Source: Vibrio tasmaniensis (lineage in GTDB: Bacteria; Pseudomonadota; Gammaproteobacteria; Enterobacterales; Vibrionaceae). Taken from it: a stretch of 64,000 bases of DNA. Positions 28,871 through 39,166 of this stretch are shown in pieces. The DNA is taken from contig NZ_AP025510.1 of NCBI RefSeq assembly GCF_024347635.1, positions 1,736,001 to 1,800,000 on the forward strand. The letters run 5' to 3'. The translations under genes were made by a program, and so were the position numbers. The notes below the pieces were generated by a model. The model worked only from the letters and a program-made list of their open reading frames with translations. It did no database searches and was not told where the DNA came from. The first letter of the stretch is position 1, and each line of letters begins with the position of its first letter.

Positions 28871-30369
28871 AGTTCGCAGTAATCCGTATCTGTTAGGTTT
28901 TTACATGGGAAACGCCATGCGCGGCCATCACGTTGCAGAAGCTCATCGGCTTCTTGCGGGCCCCAAGTACCACAAGCATAGCCAAACAGTGCTTGAGGAT
29001 CTTGCTTAAAGTCTAAGATTGGTTGAACGTACTTCCAACATGCTTCTACTGCATCGGTACGTGCAAACAGAGTCGCATCACCGTTCAGTGCATCAAGAAG
29101 AAGACGCTCATAAGCCGTTAGCATTTGAGTTTCAGGCAAGTCAGAGTAAGAGAAGTTCATTTTCACTTCTTTGGCTTTAAAGCCTGCACCTGGCTCTTTC
29201 AAACCAAAGCTCATCTGAATACCTTCATCCGGTTGGATACGGATAATCAGTTTGTTCTCTGGTGCATCTTGACCAAACACTGGGTGTGGCGTGTTCTTAA
29301 AGTGAATCACGATTTCAGTTACACGCGTTGGTAAGCGTTTACCCGTACGTACGTAGAAAGGAACCCCATTCCAACGCCAGTTGTTGATATGAGCTTTCAA
29401 GCCGATGTACGTTTCAGTACGAGAGTCATCTGCGACACCCGGTTCTTCACGGTAACCAGGCAAATGCTGACCACGAACGTCTGATGCTGTGTATTGACCT
29501 AATACTAAATCTTTACGCAGGTCGTCTTCTTCCAGTGGTTTCAGACACTGAAGTACTTTAACCACTTCATCACGGATAGAATCAGCGTTAATTTGAGCTG
29601 GTGGCTCCATGCCAACCATTGCTAGAACTTGCAGCAGGTGGTTTTGGAACATGTCACGAACTGCGCCAGAACCGTCGTAGTATCCGCCACGCTCTTCAAC
29701 GCCAAGGAACTCTGCACCTGTGATTTCAACGTATTCAATGAAGTTACGGTTCCACAGTGGTTCAAACATCGCGTTTGAGAAACGAAGCACTAGAAGGTTT
29801 TGTACCGTCTCTTTACCAAGGTAATGGTCGATTCGGTAGATCTGGTGTTCTTGGAAGTGATGATGGATCTCTTCGTCTAACGCTTGAGCTGATGCTAGAT
29901 CGTAACCAAATGGCTTCTCGATGATCAGACGACGCCAGCCGTTCTTTTCATCGTTCAGGCCATGTGCAGCAAGGTTTGCTGGAATCACACCGTATAGGCT
30001 TGGCGGGGTTGCCAAGTAGAACAATGTGTTGTGGTTTTCGAATTGGTAGTCTTGCTCAAGCTTGTCTAGACGTTGTGCTAGACGAGCGTAATCGTCTACA
30101 TCTGAAGTGTTGATCGCTTGATAATGCAGATGTTCAATAAATGCATTCAGCGTCTCTGGCTCAGTTTTTTCCATTTCCTGAAGAGACTTCTTCAGCTTCT
30201 CACGGTAAGACTCGTCGCTGTACTCAGTACGGCTCACTCCAAGAATCGCAAAGGATTCTGGTAGTTGATTGCTAGCATACAGGTGGTACAAAGCAGGAAT
30301 TAACTTGCGGTAAGTTAGATCTCCCGACGCACCAAAAATAACGATGCTGCTGTTTTCAGGTATTACCAT
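28867..30369 (-). CDS. zwf: glucose-6-phosphate 1-dehydrogenase
   Basis: The first enzyme of the oxidative pentose phosphate route, making NADPH. The ~500-residue product has the coenzyme loop [13 protein letters not shown] and the active-site [14 protein letters not shown] place the start at the second of two adjacent ATG codons (30369; MVIPENSS), because AGGA is then 6 nt away; an in-frame upstream extension to 30423 has no ribosome site. It leads the zwf-pgl-gnd operon. Confidence 0.97.
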   Translation of the reverse strand: MVIPENSSIVIFGASGDLTYRKLIPALYHLYASNQLPESFAILGVSRTEYSDESYREKLKKSLQEMEKTEPETLNAFIEHLHYQAINTSDVDDYARLAQRLDKLEQDYQFENHNTLFYLATPPSLYGVIPANLAAHGLNDEKNGWRRLIIEKPFGYDLASAQALDEEIHHHFQEHQIYRIDHYLGKETVQNLLVLRFSNAMFEPLWNRNFIEYVEITGAEFLGVEERGGYYDGSGAVRDMFQNHLLQVLAMVGMEPPAQINADSIRDEVVKVLQCLKPLEEDDLRKDLVLGQYTASDVRGQHLPGYREEPGVADDSRTETYIGLKAHINNWRWNGVPFYVRTGKRLPTRVTEIVIHFKNTPHPVFGQDAPENKLIIRIQPDEGIQMSFGLKEPGAGFKAKEVKMNFSYSDLPETQMLTAYERLLLDALNGDATLFARTDAVEACWKYVQPILDFKQDPQALFGYACGTWGPQEADELLQRDGRAWRFPCKNLTDTDYCEL

Positions 30370-30806
30370 CATCTTTCCTATAAAAACAAGGTTTTTAGTA
30401 TTCGCCAAAGGTATCAGCGACATACGAAAATAGATAATAGGTCTTGGCTATTACATCAATAGCGAGTGCCTATTACACTTGAGAATGCGTTTGGTAAACG
30501 AGGGTGAAAGCTATCACCTCTATTCGGGACAGTATTGTCTATGAGTATTTGATTTACATCAACCACTGTGAAAGCAATCGATTAAATATTGACTGATTTC
30601 GAACAAATTATAATCGATAACTCAGCTGTTTTATCCGGTAGAAGAAGCAAATCGGCATTCTCAAACATTGTAGTCAAGAAAGAACGGTATCTGGTCGGTG
30701 GAGTGAGCAATAAGAAAGGGAGAAAAAACCAAAACCAGCTTACTCAACTGGCTTTATATTTATTTGATAGCATCGCGTTTATCTTTGTGATTTGTTGTCG
30801 CTAAAT
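30370..30806. promoter_or_regulatory. gap upstream of zwf
   Basis: About 440 bp between zwf and the response-regulator stop. It contains a purine-rich, basic-coding open stretch (30589-30804) that starts at TTG without a ribosome site and that I do not accept as a gene. It must hold the zwf promoter; no specific operator is claimed. Confidence 0.35.
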
Positions 30807-31502
30807 CTATCTTCTAGCTTTGTTGTAGCAGCGTTCTGGGCGACCTACTGACCCGTAATTTAAATCAGCCACTAACTCGCCAGTCGTGATTAGAAATTCC
30901 AAATAGCGTCGAGCGGTGGTTCGGCTGGCTCCAATACGTTCACCGGCTTCATCTGCGGTAATATCAGCAATGTCGGCTTGTTGAAAAATGGCTCTAATTT
31001 TGTCCAGCGTTACGCCATCAATTCCTTTGGGTAATGTTGACACTTTTCCCGAGTCTGCTTTCGCGTTGGCTTGCAGCATCATATCCACCAATCCTTGGTT
31101 CAAATCAGAAACACTTTCAAACTCTTGCTGTTGCGATTGGTACTTTTTCAGCGCCGCTTCTAAGCGAGGGAACATCACAGGTTTCAGCAAATAGTCCACG
31201 ACTCCACCACGCATCGCTTGTTGCAAGGTGTCGACGTCGCGTGCTGCGGTAATCAAAATCACATCACAGCCCTGATTACTGCCGCGAACGTGGTTCAAAA
31301 TATCGAGCCCACATCCATCCGGCAGATACACATCCAATAAAACCAAGTCAGGCTTTAATATGTCTAATTGCATGAGTGCTTCAGACTGTGTGGTGGCAAT
31401 TCCGACCACGTCAAAGCCACCCATCTGTTCTAAATAACGATGGTGTAGCTCTGCAATCGCAATATCATCTTCAATGACCATGACTCTCGTGATGGCGTTC
31501 AT
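30807..31502 (-). CDS. CitB/DcuR family response regulator
   Basis: A DNA-binding response regulator of a carboxylate-sensing two-component system. The 231-residue product has a receiver domain with the acidic pair EDD, the phosphorylated Asp in PDLVLLDVYLPDG and the lysine in YLLKPVMFP, then a C-terminal helix-turn-helix (TADEAGERIGASRTTARRYL) typical of CitB/DcuR. It lies 69 bp downstream of its sensor kinase on the same strand. A likely target is a C4-dicarboxylate or tricarboxylate transporter; tctCBA is about 8 kb away. Confidence 0.92.
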   Translation of the reverse strand: MNAITRVMVIEDDIAIAELHHRYLEQMGGFDVVGIATTQSEALMQLDILKPDLVLLDVYLPDGCGLDILNHVRGSNQGCDVILITAARDVDTLQQAMRGGVVDYLLKPVMFPRLEAALKKYQSQQQEFESVSDLNQGLVDMMLQANAKADSGKVSTLPKGIDGVTLDKIRAIFQQADIADITADEAGERIGASRTTARRYLEFLITTGELVADLNYGSVGRPERCYNKARR

Positions 31503-31571
31503 TTATGTTCTTCCTTTAACCATGTTTTTTCCTTCACGATGATCTTCACGAGATCGCTTCGTGCTTAATTA

Positions 31572-33224
31572 TTATTGTTCTTCTTTCGGTAGATACACCG
31601 TCATACGTGACCCAAAATCAGGGTTATCAATCATTTCTAGTTGCCCTTGATAACGATCGGCAAGTTGCTTTATCAGATACAATCCAACACCGCGATTTTG
31701 TTTCGCTTTGCTCGATACACCTTTTTCCGTGAGGGCATTCGTCGCGAGGTGCTTTGGCAACCCGCACCCTTTGTCTTCTACTTCAATGATGATTTCATTA
31801 CCAAAATCACTGATTGAAACTTCAATAGCTCGACGCATTGGAGCAATTTGCCCCTCTTGCTTAATCGCCGTCATAGTGGCATCAAAGGCATTATCAATCA
31901 GATTACCAAGAATGGTGACAACGTCATCCGCGTTCAGCCAGCTAGGCAGCGCTTCGAGTCTTGAGCCTTCTTCGACTTTAAGCTCTAAACCAATTTCTCT
32001 TGCACGTTCCGTTTTCCCGAGGAGCATACCTGCGATGAGCGGGTCTTTAATGGTTTCACGCAAGAACTCGATCAGACTTTGGTAGTGCGCCGTTTCTTGA
32101 CCAATCAACTGTTGAACAGAGTCCAGCTCGCCCATTTGAATCAAGCCACTGATCGTATTGAGCTTATTTTGATGTTCATGCGTTTGCGAACGAAGTAAGT
32201 CTGCGTACTCTTTTGTTTGAGAAAGTTGATCGGTTAAATCGTTGATTTCATCTCGCAATCGGAAACTGGATACCGCACCCACCACTTCACCCGCCACAAT
32301 AATTGGGCTGCGGTTGGCAACAATTCGCTTATTGTTCAGGTACAGCTCAACATCGTGGTCGGTGTCACCAGTGGATAACAGTTGCTCCAAGTCACTGCCG
32401 GCCAATACATCAGAAAGGCGCTGTTGGTTGAGTGCAGACTCCCTATCAATAGACAAGATATCGCAGGCACTCTTATTAATAGAACGCAAAATACCGTGCT
32501 TATCGATACTTAAAATGCCCTCTTTCACGGTACTCATAGTCACATCAAGTTCTACATATAAGCGGCCAATTTCTTCTGGCTCAAAACCCAGAATAGCGCG
32601 TTGAAAACGACGAGACACATAGCTTGAAATCACCGCATTAACCGCAACCACCAGCAAGGCCATCACAATCAAAAAGGCTAAATAAGGTTCAATTCGATCT
32701 TGTAAAGAATCTAAGAGGTAACCAACCGACACCACACCAATCACATTACCATCTTGATCTTTGACGGCAGATTTACCACGGACGGAGAAGCCAAGCGAAC
32801 CTTTGGCCGTCGACACATAAGACTCACCCAACACCAAAGCCTTTTGGTTGTCACCACCACGCATTGGTTTACCGAGCCTGTCATCATAAGGGTGAATCAG
32901 GCGAATACCTTTGTCATCTCCCACAACGACAAACGCCGCGCCAATGAGCTGGGCAAGGTTTCGAAATTTAACTTGAGTTTCTTCTGACAAAGTGTAGGCA
33001 ACGCCGTTAGGGTCTATCGCTCCATTTTCTCGAATAATGCTGGTGACAAGTGGCGATTCAGATAGAAATTCAGCAACACCTAACGCTTTCAAACCCATCT
33101 CTTGCTCTTGAGATTGTTTGATGTAATAAAAACCAGCCGCTGAAAGTATCAAAAGTTCAACAAGGCCAGTGACCGTCATGATAATCAGTAACCTTTTTCG
33201 GAAACTGATACTGCTCCATTTCAT
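31572..33224 (-). CDS. CitA/DcuS family sensor histidine kinase
   Basis: A membrane sensor for an external carboxylate. In order: TM1 (VTGLVELLILSAAGFYYI), a periplasmic Cache domain (~35-175, with RGKSAVKDQDGNVIGVVSVGY), TM2 (FLIVMALLVVAVNAVI), a PAS domain, the phosphoaccepting histidine in RSQTHEHQNKLNTISGLIQM, and an HATPase domain (NLIDNAFDA; EDKGCGLP; GVGLYLIKQL). The 550-residue length fits CitA/DcuS. The ligand cannot be read from sequence; the neighbourhood is rich in carboxylate metabolism. Confidence 0.93.
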   Translation of the reverse strand: MKWSSISFRKRLLIIMTVTGLVELLILSAAGFYYIKQSQEQEMGLKALGVAEFLSESPLVTSIIRENGAIDPNGVAYTLSEETQVKFRNLAQLIGAAFVVVGDDKGIRLIHPYDDRLGKPMRGGDNQKALVLGESYVSTAKGSLGFSVRGKSAVKDQDGNVIGVVSVGYLLDSLQDRIEPYLAFLIVMALLVVAVNAVISSYVSRRFQRAILGFEPEEIGRLYVELDVTMSTVKEGILSIDKHGILRSINKSACDILSIDRESALNQQRLSDVLAGSDLEQLLSTGDTDHDVELYLNNKRIVANRSPIIVAGEVVGAVSSFRLRDEINDLTDQLSQTKEYADLLRSQTHEHQNKLNTISGLIQMGELDSVQQLIGQETAHYQSLIEFLRETIKDPLIAGMLLGKTERAREIGLELKVEEGSRLEALPSWLNADDVVTILGNLIDNAFDATMTAIKQEGQIAPMRRAIEVSISDFGNEIIIEVEDKGCGLPKHLATNALTEKGVSSKAKQNRGVGLYLIKQLADRYQGQLEMIDNPDFGSRMTVYLPKEEQ

Positions 33225-33841
33225 ATTCCACCGTCCCTAGTGTTAGATGAGCAATGTTAACACCAAGTTAATGGGATGACCTTTATAGGTGAGTGAATTT
33301 GTGACTGTTACTCAACTAAATAATTGATCAAATTATCAATTGATAATCCCTGACGAGACTTAGCCCCTCTCAATCGTTCGCTTTTAGAACGAATTAGCTT
33401 AAAAACCAAAATAAGCGAATAAATATTGAGCTAGATCACTAAGCTTTTAGGTGTTTTTTAGGTTGTTCAAAATAAATACAATTATAATGGTTGCATATGA
33501 AGAAGTTTATTGTTGCCAAGTCAGAAGTCATGATTTTGAGACCGCGCTTTAAATCAAAATCTTGATTAACAAAAAAGCAACAACCCTTCATTCACTGGAC
33601 GTATCTATAACTAAAAGTTGCACGCTCGTCGTTACGATTGTTGAACAAACAGGTTACCTACCTGACCTCATTCACACATCTCTATTTACGCGACAGGCCA
33701 GTAGACAACTCAGAGGTGACTGATAAATCAGCGCCCAATAATAAAACATTGATGAGCAGGAAGTGGAGATCAGTGGCAACGTCCGATAGAAACAGGATAA
33801 AAAACATAACGTACAAACATTGTTGAAAAGGAAACCAGGCA
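33225..33841. promoter_or_regulatory. 617-bp gap upstream of the sensor kinase, with a 16-bp palindrome
   Basis: The gap separates two divergent units. A perfect 16-bp palindrome ATTATCAATTGATAAT lies at 33332-33347, about 110 bp upstream of the kinase start; it could be an operator. No convincing gene was found: the open stretch at 33638-33826 lacks a ribosome site and family features. Confidence 0.45.
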
Positions 33842-34069
33842 ATGAAACGCGATAACTTTGGAATTTGTCTTACTAAGACTATGCTGTTCAAACACTTACA
33901 ATCGACTTTTACTCATGTAAGAGCCTACGAGAAAGACGGAACCTCTCCTCTTGATCTCAAGGTATTGTTAGCGTTCCCGCAAATGTCAGGTAGAGATTTA
34001 TTACAAACAATGCAAGGATCAAGACAATTAGTGTGGCGCGCCGATCACCATTGTCCTAGCTTTAAATAA
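33842..34069 (+). CDS. small hypothetical protein, 75 residues
   Basis: An unrecognised, soluble, basic protein (start MKRDNFGICLTKTMLF, end WRADHHCPSFK). AAAAGGAAACCAGGC precedes the ATG, and a clean intrinsic terminator follows at 34108-34133, so it is probably a true monocistronic gene. Its function is not guessed. It lies between the two-component system and the export operon. Confidence 0.6.
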   Translation: MKRDNFGICLTKTMLFKHLQSTFTHVRAYEKDGTSPLDLKVLLAFPQMSGRDLLQTMQGSRQLVWRADHHCPSFK

Positions 34070-34107
34070 GCCACTTCATTTTGTAAGAACACTTCTATAC
34101 TGAACTT

Positions 34108-34133
34108 AAAGAGCACGCTTTGTCGTGCTCTTT
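34108..34133 (+). terminator. terminator after the 75-residue gene
   Basis: The stem AAAGAGCACG (34108-34117) pairs with CGTGCTCTTT (34124-34133), followed by TCGTTTC. Confidence 0.92.
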
Positions 34134-34282
34134 TCGTTTCAGTGATCTTTGTAGCCCACATCACGTACTTTATTACGTTAACTTAACGAGTTATGAGAGT
34201 TTCTAATCATGTGAGACAATCATCTCAAGACAAATGACTATCGCCCTGTTAGCATTAGAGCTAATACTCTAAATGGTATTTA

Positions 34283-35737
34283 ATGCAGATGACCAAACCA
34301 AAATTCCGATACCTTGCGCTCGCCAGTATGCTTCTCGGCACATTTGCTTCGCCAGTTTTCTCTGCCCCGCTCACTTTTTCTGAAGCGTGGCAAATATTGC
34401 AAGAGAACAACAACTCACTTGCGGCTCAACAAGCCAACGTTGAACGTTATCAACATCTTCAGAATTCAACAAGTAGCCTCAATCTTCCATCTATTACACT
34501 AGGGGCTAACTATACGCACCTTGATAGTGATGTGACGATCAATGGTGAACAGTTCAAAAATAGCTTAAGTGGCGTGCCAAATTTAGGTGCAGTTGGAGGT
34601 ATTCTTCAACCCATATTAAGTGGGCTTGGCGGTGTTACCTCAACCATCACCGAGCAAGACATCTTCAGCTCTTCCATCCGTGCTATTTGGCCTATCTTTA
34701 CAGGCGGACGAATTACCGCTGCGCAAACTGCAGCTGAAGGTAAAAGTGAAGAAGCTCAAAGCCAACTGTTGATGGAGAAGCAAGCGCGCTACGAAGACTT
34801 AAGTAAATATTACTTCTCGGTGATCTTAGCGGAAGACGTTGTAAAAACACGTCAAGCCGTTGAAGCTGGCTTAACTCAGCATCGTGATTTCGCCATCAAG
34901 CTTGAACAACAAGGACAAATCGCACGAGTAGAACGCCTGCAGGCGGATGCTTCTTTAGATAAAGCCGTTGTTGAACGCACCAAAGCGCAGAACGACCTTA
35001 AGATTGCTCAGTTAGCACTGACTCAGATCCTTGGCCAGAGCCAAAGTGTCGAGCCTTCAGAACAACTGTTTATCAATAAGAACCTGCCTCATATGGACGT
35101 GTTCATTGACCAAACTCTCATGACCTACCCTGGCCTTAAGATTCTTGATGCAAAAGAGAAACAAGCGAGCAGCTTAATCAAGGCAGAGAAAGGTAAATAC
35201 TACCCAGAAGTGTATCTTTACGGTGACTATAGCCTGTATGAAGATGACTCTCTCGCCAGCGAAATGAAACCCGATTGGTTAGTGGGTATTGGTGTGAATG
35301 TGCCGCTACTTGATACGTCTGGCCGTTCAGACAAAGTCGCTGCCGCTCATAGCGCCGTGTCTCAAGTTCAGTTCCTTAAGTCGCAAGCCAAGCAAGACTT
35401 AACCGTTTTGGTACAAAAGACCTATCTTGAAGCGAACCAAGCCATTGAAGAAGTTCAAGGCCTCAACTCAAGCCTGTCTTTGGCTCAGGAAAACCTCTTA
35501 CTTCGTAAAAAAGCCTTCACTCAAGGGTTATCCAATTCATTAGAAGTGGTTGATGCTGAGCTTTATCTTGCAAGCATTAAAACCCAGCAATCTGCTGCTC
35601 GATTCAAATACCTAATTTCTCTTAATAAGCTGTTAGCACTCACCAGTGAAATGAATGCTTATTCAAGTTACTTAACGTCTTCTGTCCCGTCTGACTTTGA
35701 TTCAAAAGCAGACACCGCTAGCCAGTCAAAAGGATAA
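34283..35737 (+). CDS. TolC family outer membrane efflux protein
   Basis: An outer-membrane channel of 484 residues: signal peptide ending near SPVFSA, then two OEP repeats (for example LTFSEAWQILQENNNSLAAQ and FTQGLSNSLEVVDAELYLAS). It is the first gene of a four-gene export operon with a HlyD-type adaptor 3 bp later and two ABC-2 permeases, so it is probably the dedicated outer channel. The start has a second in-frame ATG at 34289. Confidence 0.92.
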   Translation: MQMTKPKFRYLALASMLLGTFASPVFSAPLTFSEAWQILQENNNSLAAQQANVERYQHLQNSTSSLNLPSITLGANYTHLDSDVTINGEQFKNSLSGVPNLGAVGGILQPILSGLGGVTSTITEQDIFSSSIRAIWPIFTGGRITAAQTAAEGKSEEAQSQLLMEKQARYEDLSKYYFSVILAEDVVKTRQAVEAGLTQHRDFAIKLEQQGQIARVERLQADASLDKAVVERTKAQNDLKIAQLALTQILGQSQSVEPSEQLFINKNLPHMDVFIDQTLMTYPGLKILDAKEKQASSLIKAEKGKYYPEVYLYGDYSLYEDDSLASEMKPDWLVGIGVNVPLLDTSGRSDKVAAAHSAVSQVQFLKSQAKQDLTVLVQKTYLEANQAIEEVQGLNSSLSLAQENLLLRKKAFTQGLSNSLEVVDAELYLASIKTQQSAARFKYLISLNKLLALTSEMNAYSSYLTSSVPSDFDSKADTASQSKG

Positions 35738-35740
35738 TTC

Positions 35741-36715
35741 ATGAAACCTATTAAGCCATTTATTCTCTCTCTGGTTGGTATCGGCATTATTGGCTGGGTT
35801 GGGTACAGCTTTTACCAAGCGTACCAACCACAGCCTGTTAAGCTTCAAGGTCAAATAGATGCGCAGCAATACAGCATCTCATCGAAAGTACCCGGCAGAA
35901 TTGATGAAATATTCGTGCGTAAAGGCGATTCGGTTGAAAAAGGCGAATTGATCTTTTCTCTTCTTAGCCCTGAGATTGATGCGAAGCTAGAACAAGCAAA
36001 GGCAGGTCAAAAAGCCGCTGGCGCATTAGCACAACAAGCAGAGAATGGCGCGCGTACTCAACAGATCCAAGCGGCTAAAGACCAATGGTTAAAAGCAAAA
36101 GCAGCAGCCGATCTTATGGACAAAACTTACCAACGTGTAAACAACCTTTACAACGATGGTGTGGTTGCCGAGCAAAAGCGTGATGAAGCCAAAACTCAGT
36201 GGCAAGCGGCGAAGTACACCGAAAGCGCTGCGTTCCAGATGTATCAATTAGCGCAAGAAGGTGCTCGTGACGAAACCAAAGTGGCAGCCGCTCAAAAAGC
36301 GGTAATGGCAGCTGGTGCGGTGGCAGAAGTTGAAGCTTACGCAAAAGACACACAGATCCACAGCTGGTTTAATGGCGAAGTATCTCAGGTTCTATTGAGC
36401 AGCGGTGAACTCGCACCACAAGGCTTCCCTGTTGTGACTGTCATCGACACCAAAGATGCTTGGGCCGTGCTCAATGTGCGTGAAGATATGCTTAAGCATT
36501 TCGAGAAAGGCAGCCAGTTTGAGGCATACCTACCGGCTCTGGATAAATCATTAACTTTCCAAGTTACCCACATCGCCGTAATGGGTGATTTCGCAACTTG
36601 GCGTTCAACAGACGCAGCACAGGGCTTCGACTTACGTACTTTTGAAGTAGAAGCGCACCCTGTCGATACCGACGAAACACTGCGCATGGGCATGAGCCTA
36701 GTGGTTGAGCTTTAG
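35741..36715 (+). CDS. HlyD/EmrA family periplasmic adaptor (membrane fusion protein)
   Basis: A single-pass inner-membrane adaptor of 324 residues. TM segment PFILSLVGIGIIGWVGYSFY near the N-terminus; a biotinyl-lipoyl-like half (ISSKVPGRIDEIFVRKGDSV) ; a long alpha-helical hairpin rich in Ala/Gln/Lys (residues ~85-200); and a beta-barrel. It links the permease(s) to the TolC-type channel. The next permease ORF overlaps its end only if a non-preferred start is used. Confidence 0.92.
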   Translation: MKPIKPFILSLVGIGIIGWVGYSFYQAYQPQPVKLQGQIDAQQYSISSKVPGRIDEIFVRKGDSVEKGELIFSLLSPEIDAKLEQAKAGQKAAGALAQQAENGARTQQIQAAKDQWLKAKAAADLMDKTYQRVNNLYNDGVVAEQKRDEAKTQWQAAKYTESAAFQMYQLAQEGARDETKVAAAQKAVMAAGAVAEVEAYAKDTQIHSWFNGEVSQVLLSSGELAPQGFPVVTVIDTKDAWAVLNVREDMLKHFEKGSQFEAYLPALDKSLTFQVTHIAVMGDFATWRSTDAAQGFDLRTFEVEAHPVDTDETLRMGMSLVVEL

Positions 36716-36722
36716 GTGGCTT

Positions 36723-37970
36723 ATGTCTGCTAACTTTCGATCTATAAGCTCGCAATCTACAGCCTCGCAATCAACTGATCATCATAGAGCGAAGAATACC
36801 TTGCTTAGGCAGTGGGCTATTGTCCGCCAAGACAAATGGTTGTTGTCTTGCCTAACTTGGATACCTTTACTTCTTGCTGCCAGTATTTGGCTGATTTTTT
36901 CGCAAGGGATCGCGCGTGACTTACCGGTTGCGGTTGTTGACTTGGAACACAGTCAAATATCGCAACAGTTCACGCGCCTTGTTGATGCGTCACCAACTTT
37001 GCAAGTCACTCAGAAATACAGCTCGGCGAGTGAAGCGGCGAAAGCGATGATTGAGCGAGATATCTACGGTTACGTTGTGATACCAAAACACTTCGACCGT
37101 GATCTCTACCTAGGCTTAAACCCGCAAGTGTCTGTGTTCTACAACAGTCAATTCATCTTGATAGGTAAACTGGTCAACTCTGCTCTGCTGCAAGCTCAAG
37201 GGACTTTTAACGCTCAGCTTGAAGTCGTTAAACAGCTGTCACACGGTGATACCACTGTCCAATCGGCATTAGGCCAAGCAGTCACAGTACAAAGTCAGAT
37301 CACGCCATTGTTTAACAAGAACACCAGCTATGCACAGTTCTTGGTGTCTGCTGTTATTCCTGCTCTATGGCAGATCATGATTGTGGTGGGCACGATATTG
37401 ATTTTGACGGCGAACGTTAGAGCTCGAGGCCTTCATGCTTGGTTATCCAACGCCCCTATGAAGTCACTAACATCAACATTAACGCCTTACCTTGTCTTGT
37501 TTTTGATGTTTGGTATCGCGTTTAGCTTTTGGTTCTATGTCCTCTTAGACTGGCCGTTTAACGGAAGCTTTATGGCATTGACTATTGCCCAGCTGCTTAC
37601 CGTCATCAGTTGTATCATAATGGGTTGTTTGTTTTTCTTCTTAACACTGGACCCAGCAAGGGCGATGAGTTTCGCCGGCGCGTTTACGGCACCAAGTTTT
37701 GCGTTCATGGGTATTACCTTTCCGGTGACAGACATGAACACGGCAGCTCAAATTTGGAGAAGCTTATTACCAGTCAGCCACTACATCGAAGTACAAACGG
37801 CACAGTCTAGTTATGGCGTGAGCGCGTCACAATCACTGATCAGTCTCTCCTCTATGTTGTGGTATGCGGTTCCTGCGTTGGTGGTTATGTTGTTAATTAA
37901 AAAGCATCTAGCGCAAGCATCACTCTCAGCTAAAACTAAAAAAGAAGTAAAACAAGGGGTAAAACAATGA
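36723..37970 (+). CDS. ABC-2 type transporter permease
   Basis: An inner-membrane subunit with one N-terminal helix (LTWIPLLLAASIWLIFSQG), a large periplasmic domain of about 170 residues and five C-terminal helices, the ABC2_membrane_3 layout seen in YhhJ/YbhS-type exporters. The ATG at 36723 follows AGGTGG; an upstream TTG at 36705 would overlap the adaptor gene. It overlaps the next permease gene by ATGA. No ATPase gene lies in the operon. Confidence 0.88.
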   Translation: MSANFRSISSQSTASQSTDHHRAKNTLLRQWAIVRQDKWLLSCLTWIPLLLAASIWLIFSQGIARDLPVAVVDLEHSQISQQFTRLVDASPTLQVTQKYSSASEAAKAMIERDIYGYVVIPKHFDRDLYLGLNPQVSVFYNSQFILIGKLVNSALLQAQGTFNAQLEVVKQLSHGDTTVQSALGQAVTVQSQITPLFNKNTSYAQFLVSAVIPALWQIMIVVGTILILTANVRARGLHAWLSNAPMKSLTSTLTPYLVLFLMFGIAFSFWFYVLLDWPFNGSFMALTIAQLLTVISCIIMGCLFFFLTLDPARAMSFAGAFTAPSFAFMGITFPVTDMNTAAQIWRSLLPVSHYIEVQTAQSSYGVSASQSLISLSSMLWYAVPALVVMLLIKKHLAQASLSAKTKKEVKQGVKQ

Positions 37971-39121
37971 GCTTTACTCAACTGCTCAAGCAAGAACTCT
38001 TAGCAGTACTTCGTAACCCTGTCGTATTGCTCACCGTGTTTGGTGGCGTGGTCTTCTACTCATTCTTATATCCATTGCCTTACGCGAACCAAGTTCCTCA
38101 ACAGCTAAAAGCCTCCGTTGTAAATTTAGATAAAAGCCAAAGCAGCTACCAGTTAGAAAGAATGGTAGATGCCACATCTCAAATTGAGTTGGTACGCCGC
38201 GACTCCACAATCGCCGATGCTAAACAAGCTGTTCTTAATCAAGAGATTGGTGGGTTCCTCGTCATTCCAGAAAACTTCTATAAAGACCTGCTGCTCGGTA
38301 AAAGCCCGACGCTTTCTTACGCTGGCGATGCTTCTTACTTCTTAGTCTACGGAACCATTGTTGAAGGGCTCGCTAAGGCCGGAGGCACGTTAGCTGCGCA
38401 AGTTAAGGTAAGCCACTTGTTAGTAGAAGGAGTACCTTTAGAGTCGGCAGCCAAAGGCTACAGCGCGTTTAGCTTAAACCTAAAACCAACATTTAATAGC
38501 CGCATGGGATACATTGATTACGTGGTACCAGCCGTTTTTGTGCTGATCCTGCAACAAACCTTAGCCATGGCTTCAGGTTTAGTTAGTGCAACCCAAAACG
38601 CGCAATCAACGTTTGGCTATTGGAGTCAAACCTCTCCAGCGAAATTGATTCTTGCTCGTTGTTGTACCTTAGTCTGCATCTATTACTTGTTGTCGATGTA
38701 TTACTTCGGCGCGAGCTTTTCGATGTATGGAATAAATCTGCTCGCCTCAACCACACAGATCTTGACCTTGCTGCTGCCCTTCTTATTGGCCAGTTGTTTA
38801 ATCGGGATTCTTATCGGTGAGTTGGTGCCAAGAAGAGAATTAGTCACGGTTGTGGTGTTAATCAGTTCAATGCCGCTTATCTTCTCTTCAGGTTTTATCT
38901 GGCCAGTTGAGATGATGCCTGAATGGTTAGTACTGCTATCACAGTTATTCCCGAGCACACCAGCAATCCAAGGTTTCTTAGCGCTTAATCAAATGGGTGC
39001 ATCTTGGCAAGAAGTAGCCCCTCAATGGACGCTGTTGTGGGGGCAAGTTCTACTATGGGGATCGTTACTCGCACTTAAGCTTTACCACAAGTCGAGTAAA
39101 CGTATCATCGGAGCTGTATAA
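37967..39121 (+). CDS. ABC-2 type transporter permease (second subunit)
   Basis: A 384-residue paralogue of the preceding permease, with the same layout: first helix VLLTVFGGVVFYSFLYPL, periplasmic domain containing VVNLDKSQSSYQLERMVDAT (matching VVDLEHSQISQQFTRLVDAS in the partner), then five helices ending in LLWGSLLALKLY. The pair would form a heterodimer. It is the last gene of the operon. As above, the energy source is unclear because no ATPase is encoded nearby. Confidence 0.88.
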   Translation: MSFTQLLKQELLAVLRNPVVLLTVFGGVVFYSFLYPLPYANQVPQQLKASVVNLDKSQSSYQLERMVDATSQIELVRRDSTIADAKQAVLNQEIGGFLVIPENFYKDLLLGKSPTLSYAGDASYFLVYGTIVEGLAKAGGTLAAQVKVSHLLVEGVPLESAAKGYSAFSLNLKPTFNSRMGYIDYVVPAVFVLILQQTLAMASGLVSATQNAQSTFGYWSQTSPAKLILARCCTLVCIYYLLSMYYFGASFSMYGINLLASTTQILTLLLPFLLASCLIGILIGELVPRRELVTVVVLISSMPLIFSSGFIWPVEMMPEWLVLLSQLFPSTPAIQGFLALNQMGASWQEVAPQWTLLWGQVLLWGSLLALKLYHKSSKRIIGAV

Positions 39122-39166
39122 CTCTAGTATTTAAACGCCAGAGCTAAAATCTATCATTGCTAAATA

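Noticed and set aside
30589..30804. An open stretch of 71 codons upstream of zwf
   Set aside because: It starts at TTG without a ribosome site, is low in complexity and resembles no family; better read as promoter DNA.
33638..33826. An open stretch of 62 codons before the 75-residue gene
   Set aside because: No ribosome site and unusual composition, and it is overlapped by an equally long stretch on the other strand.
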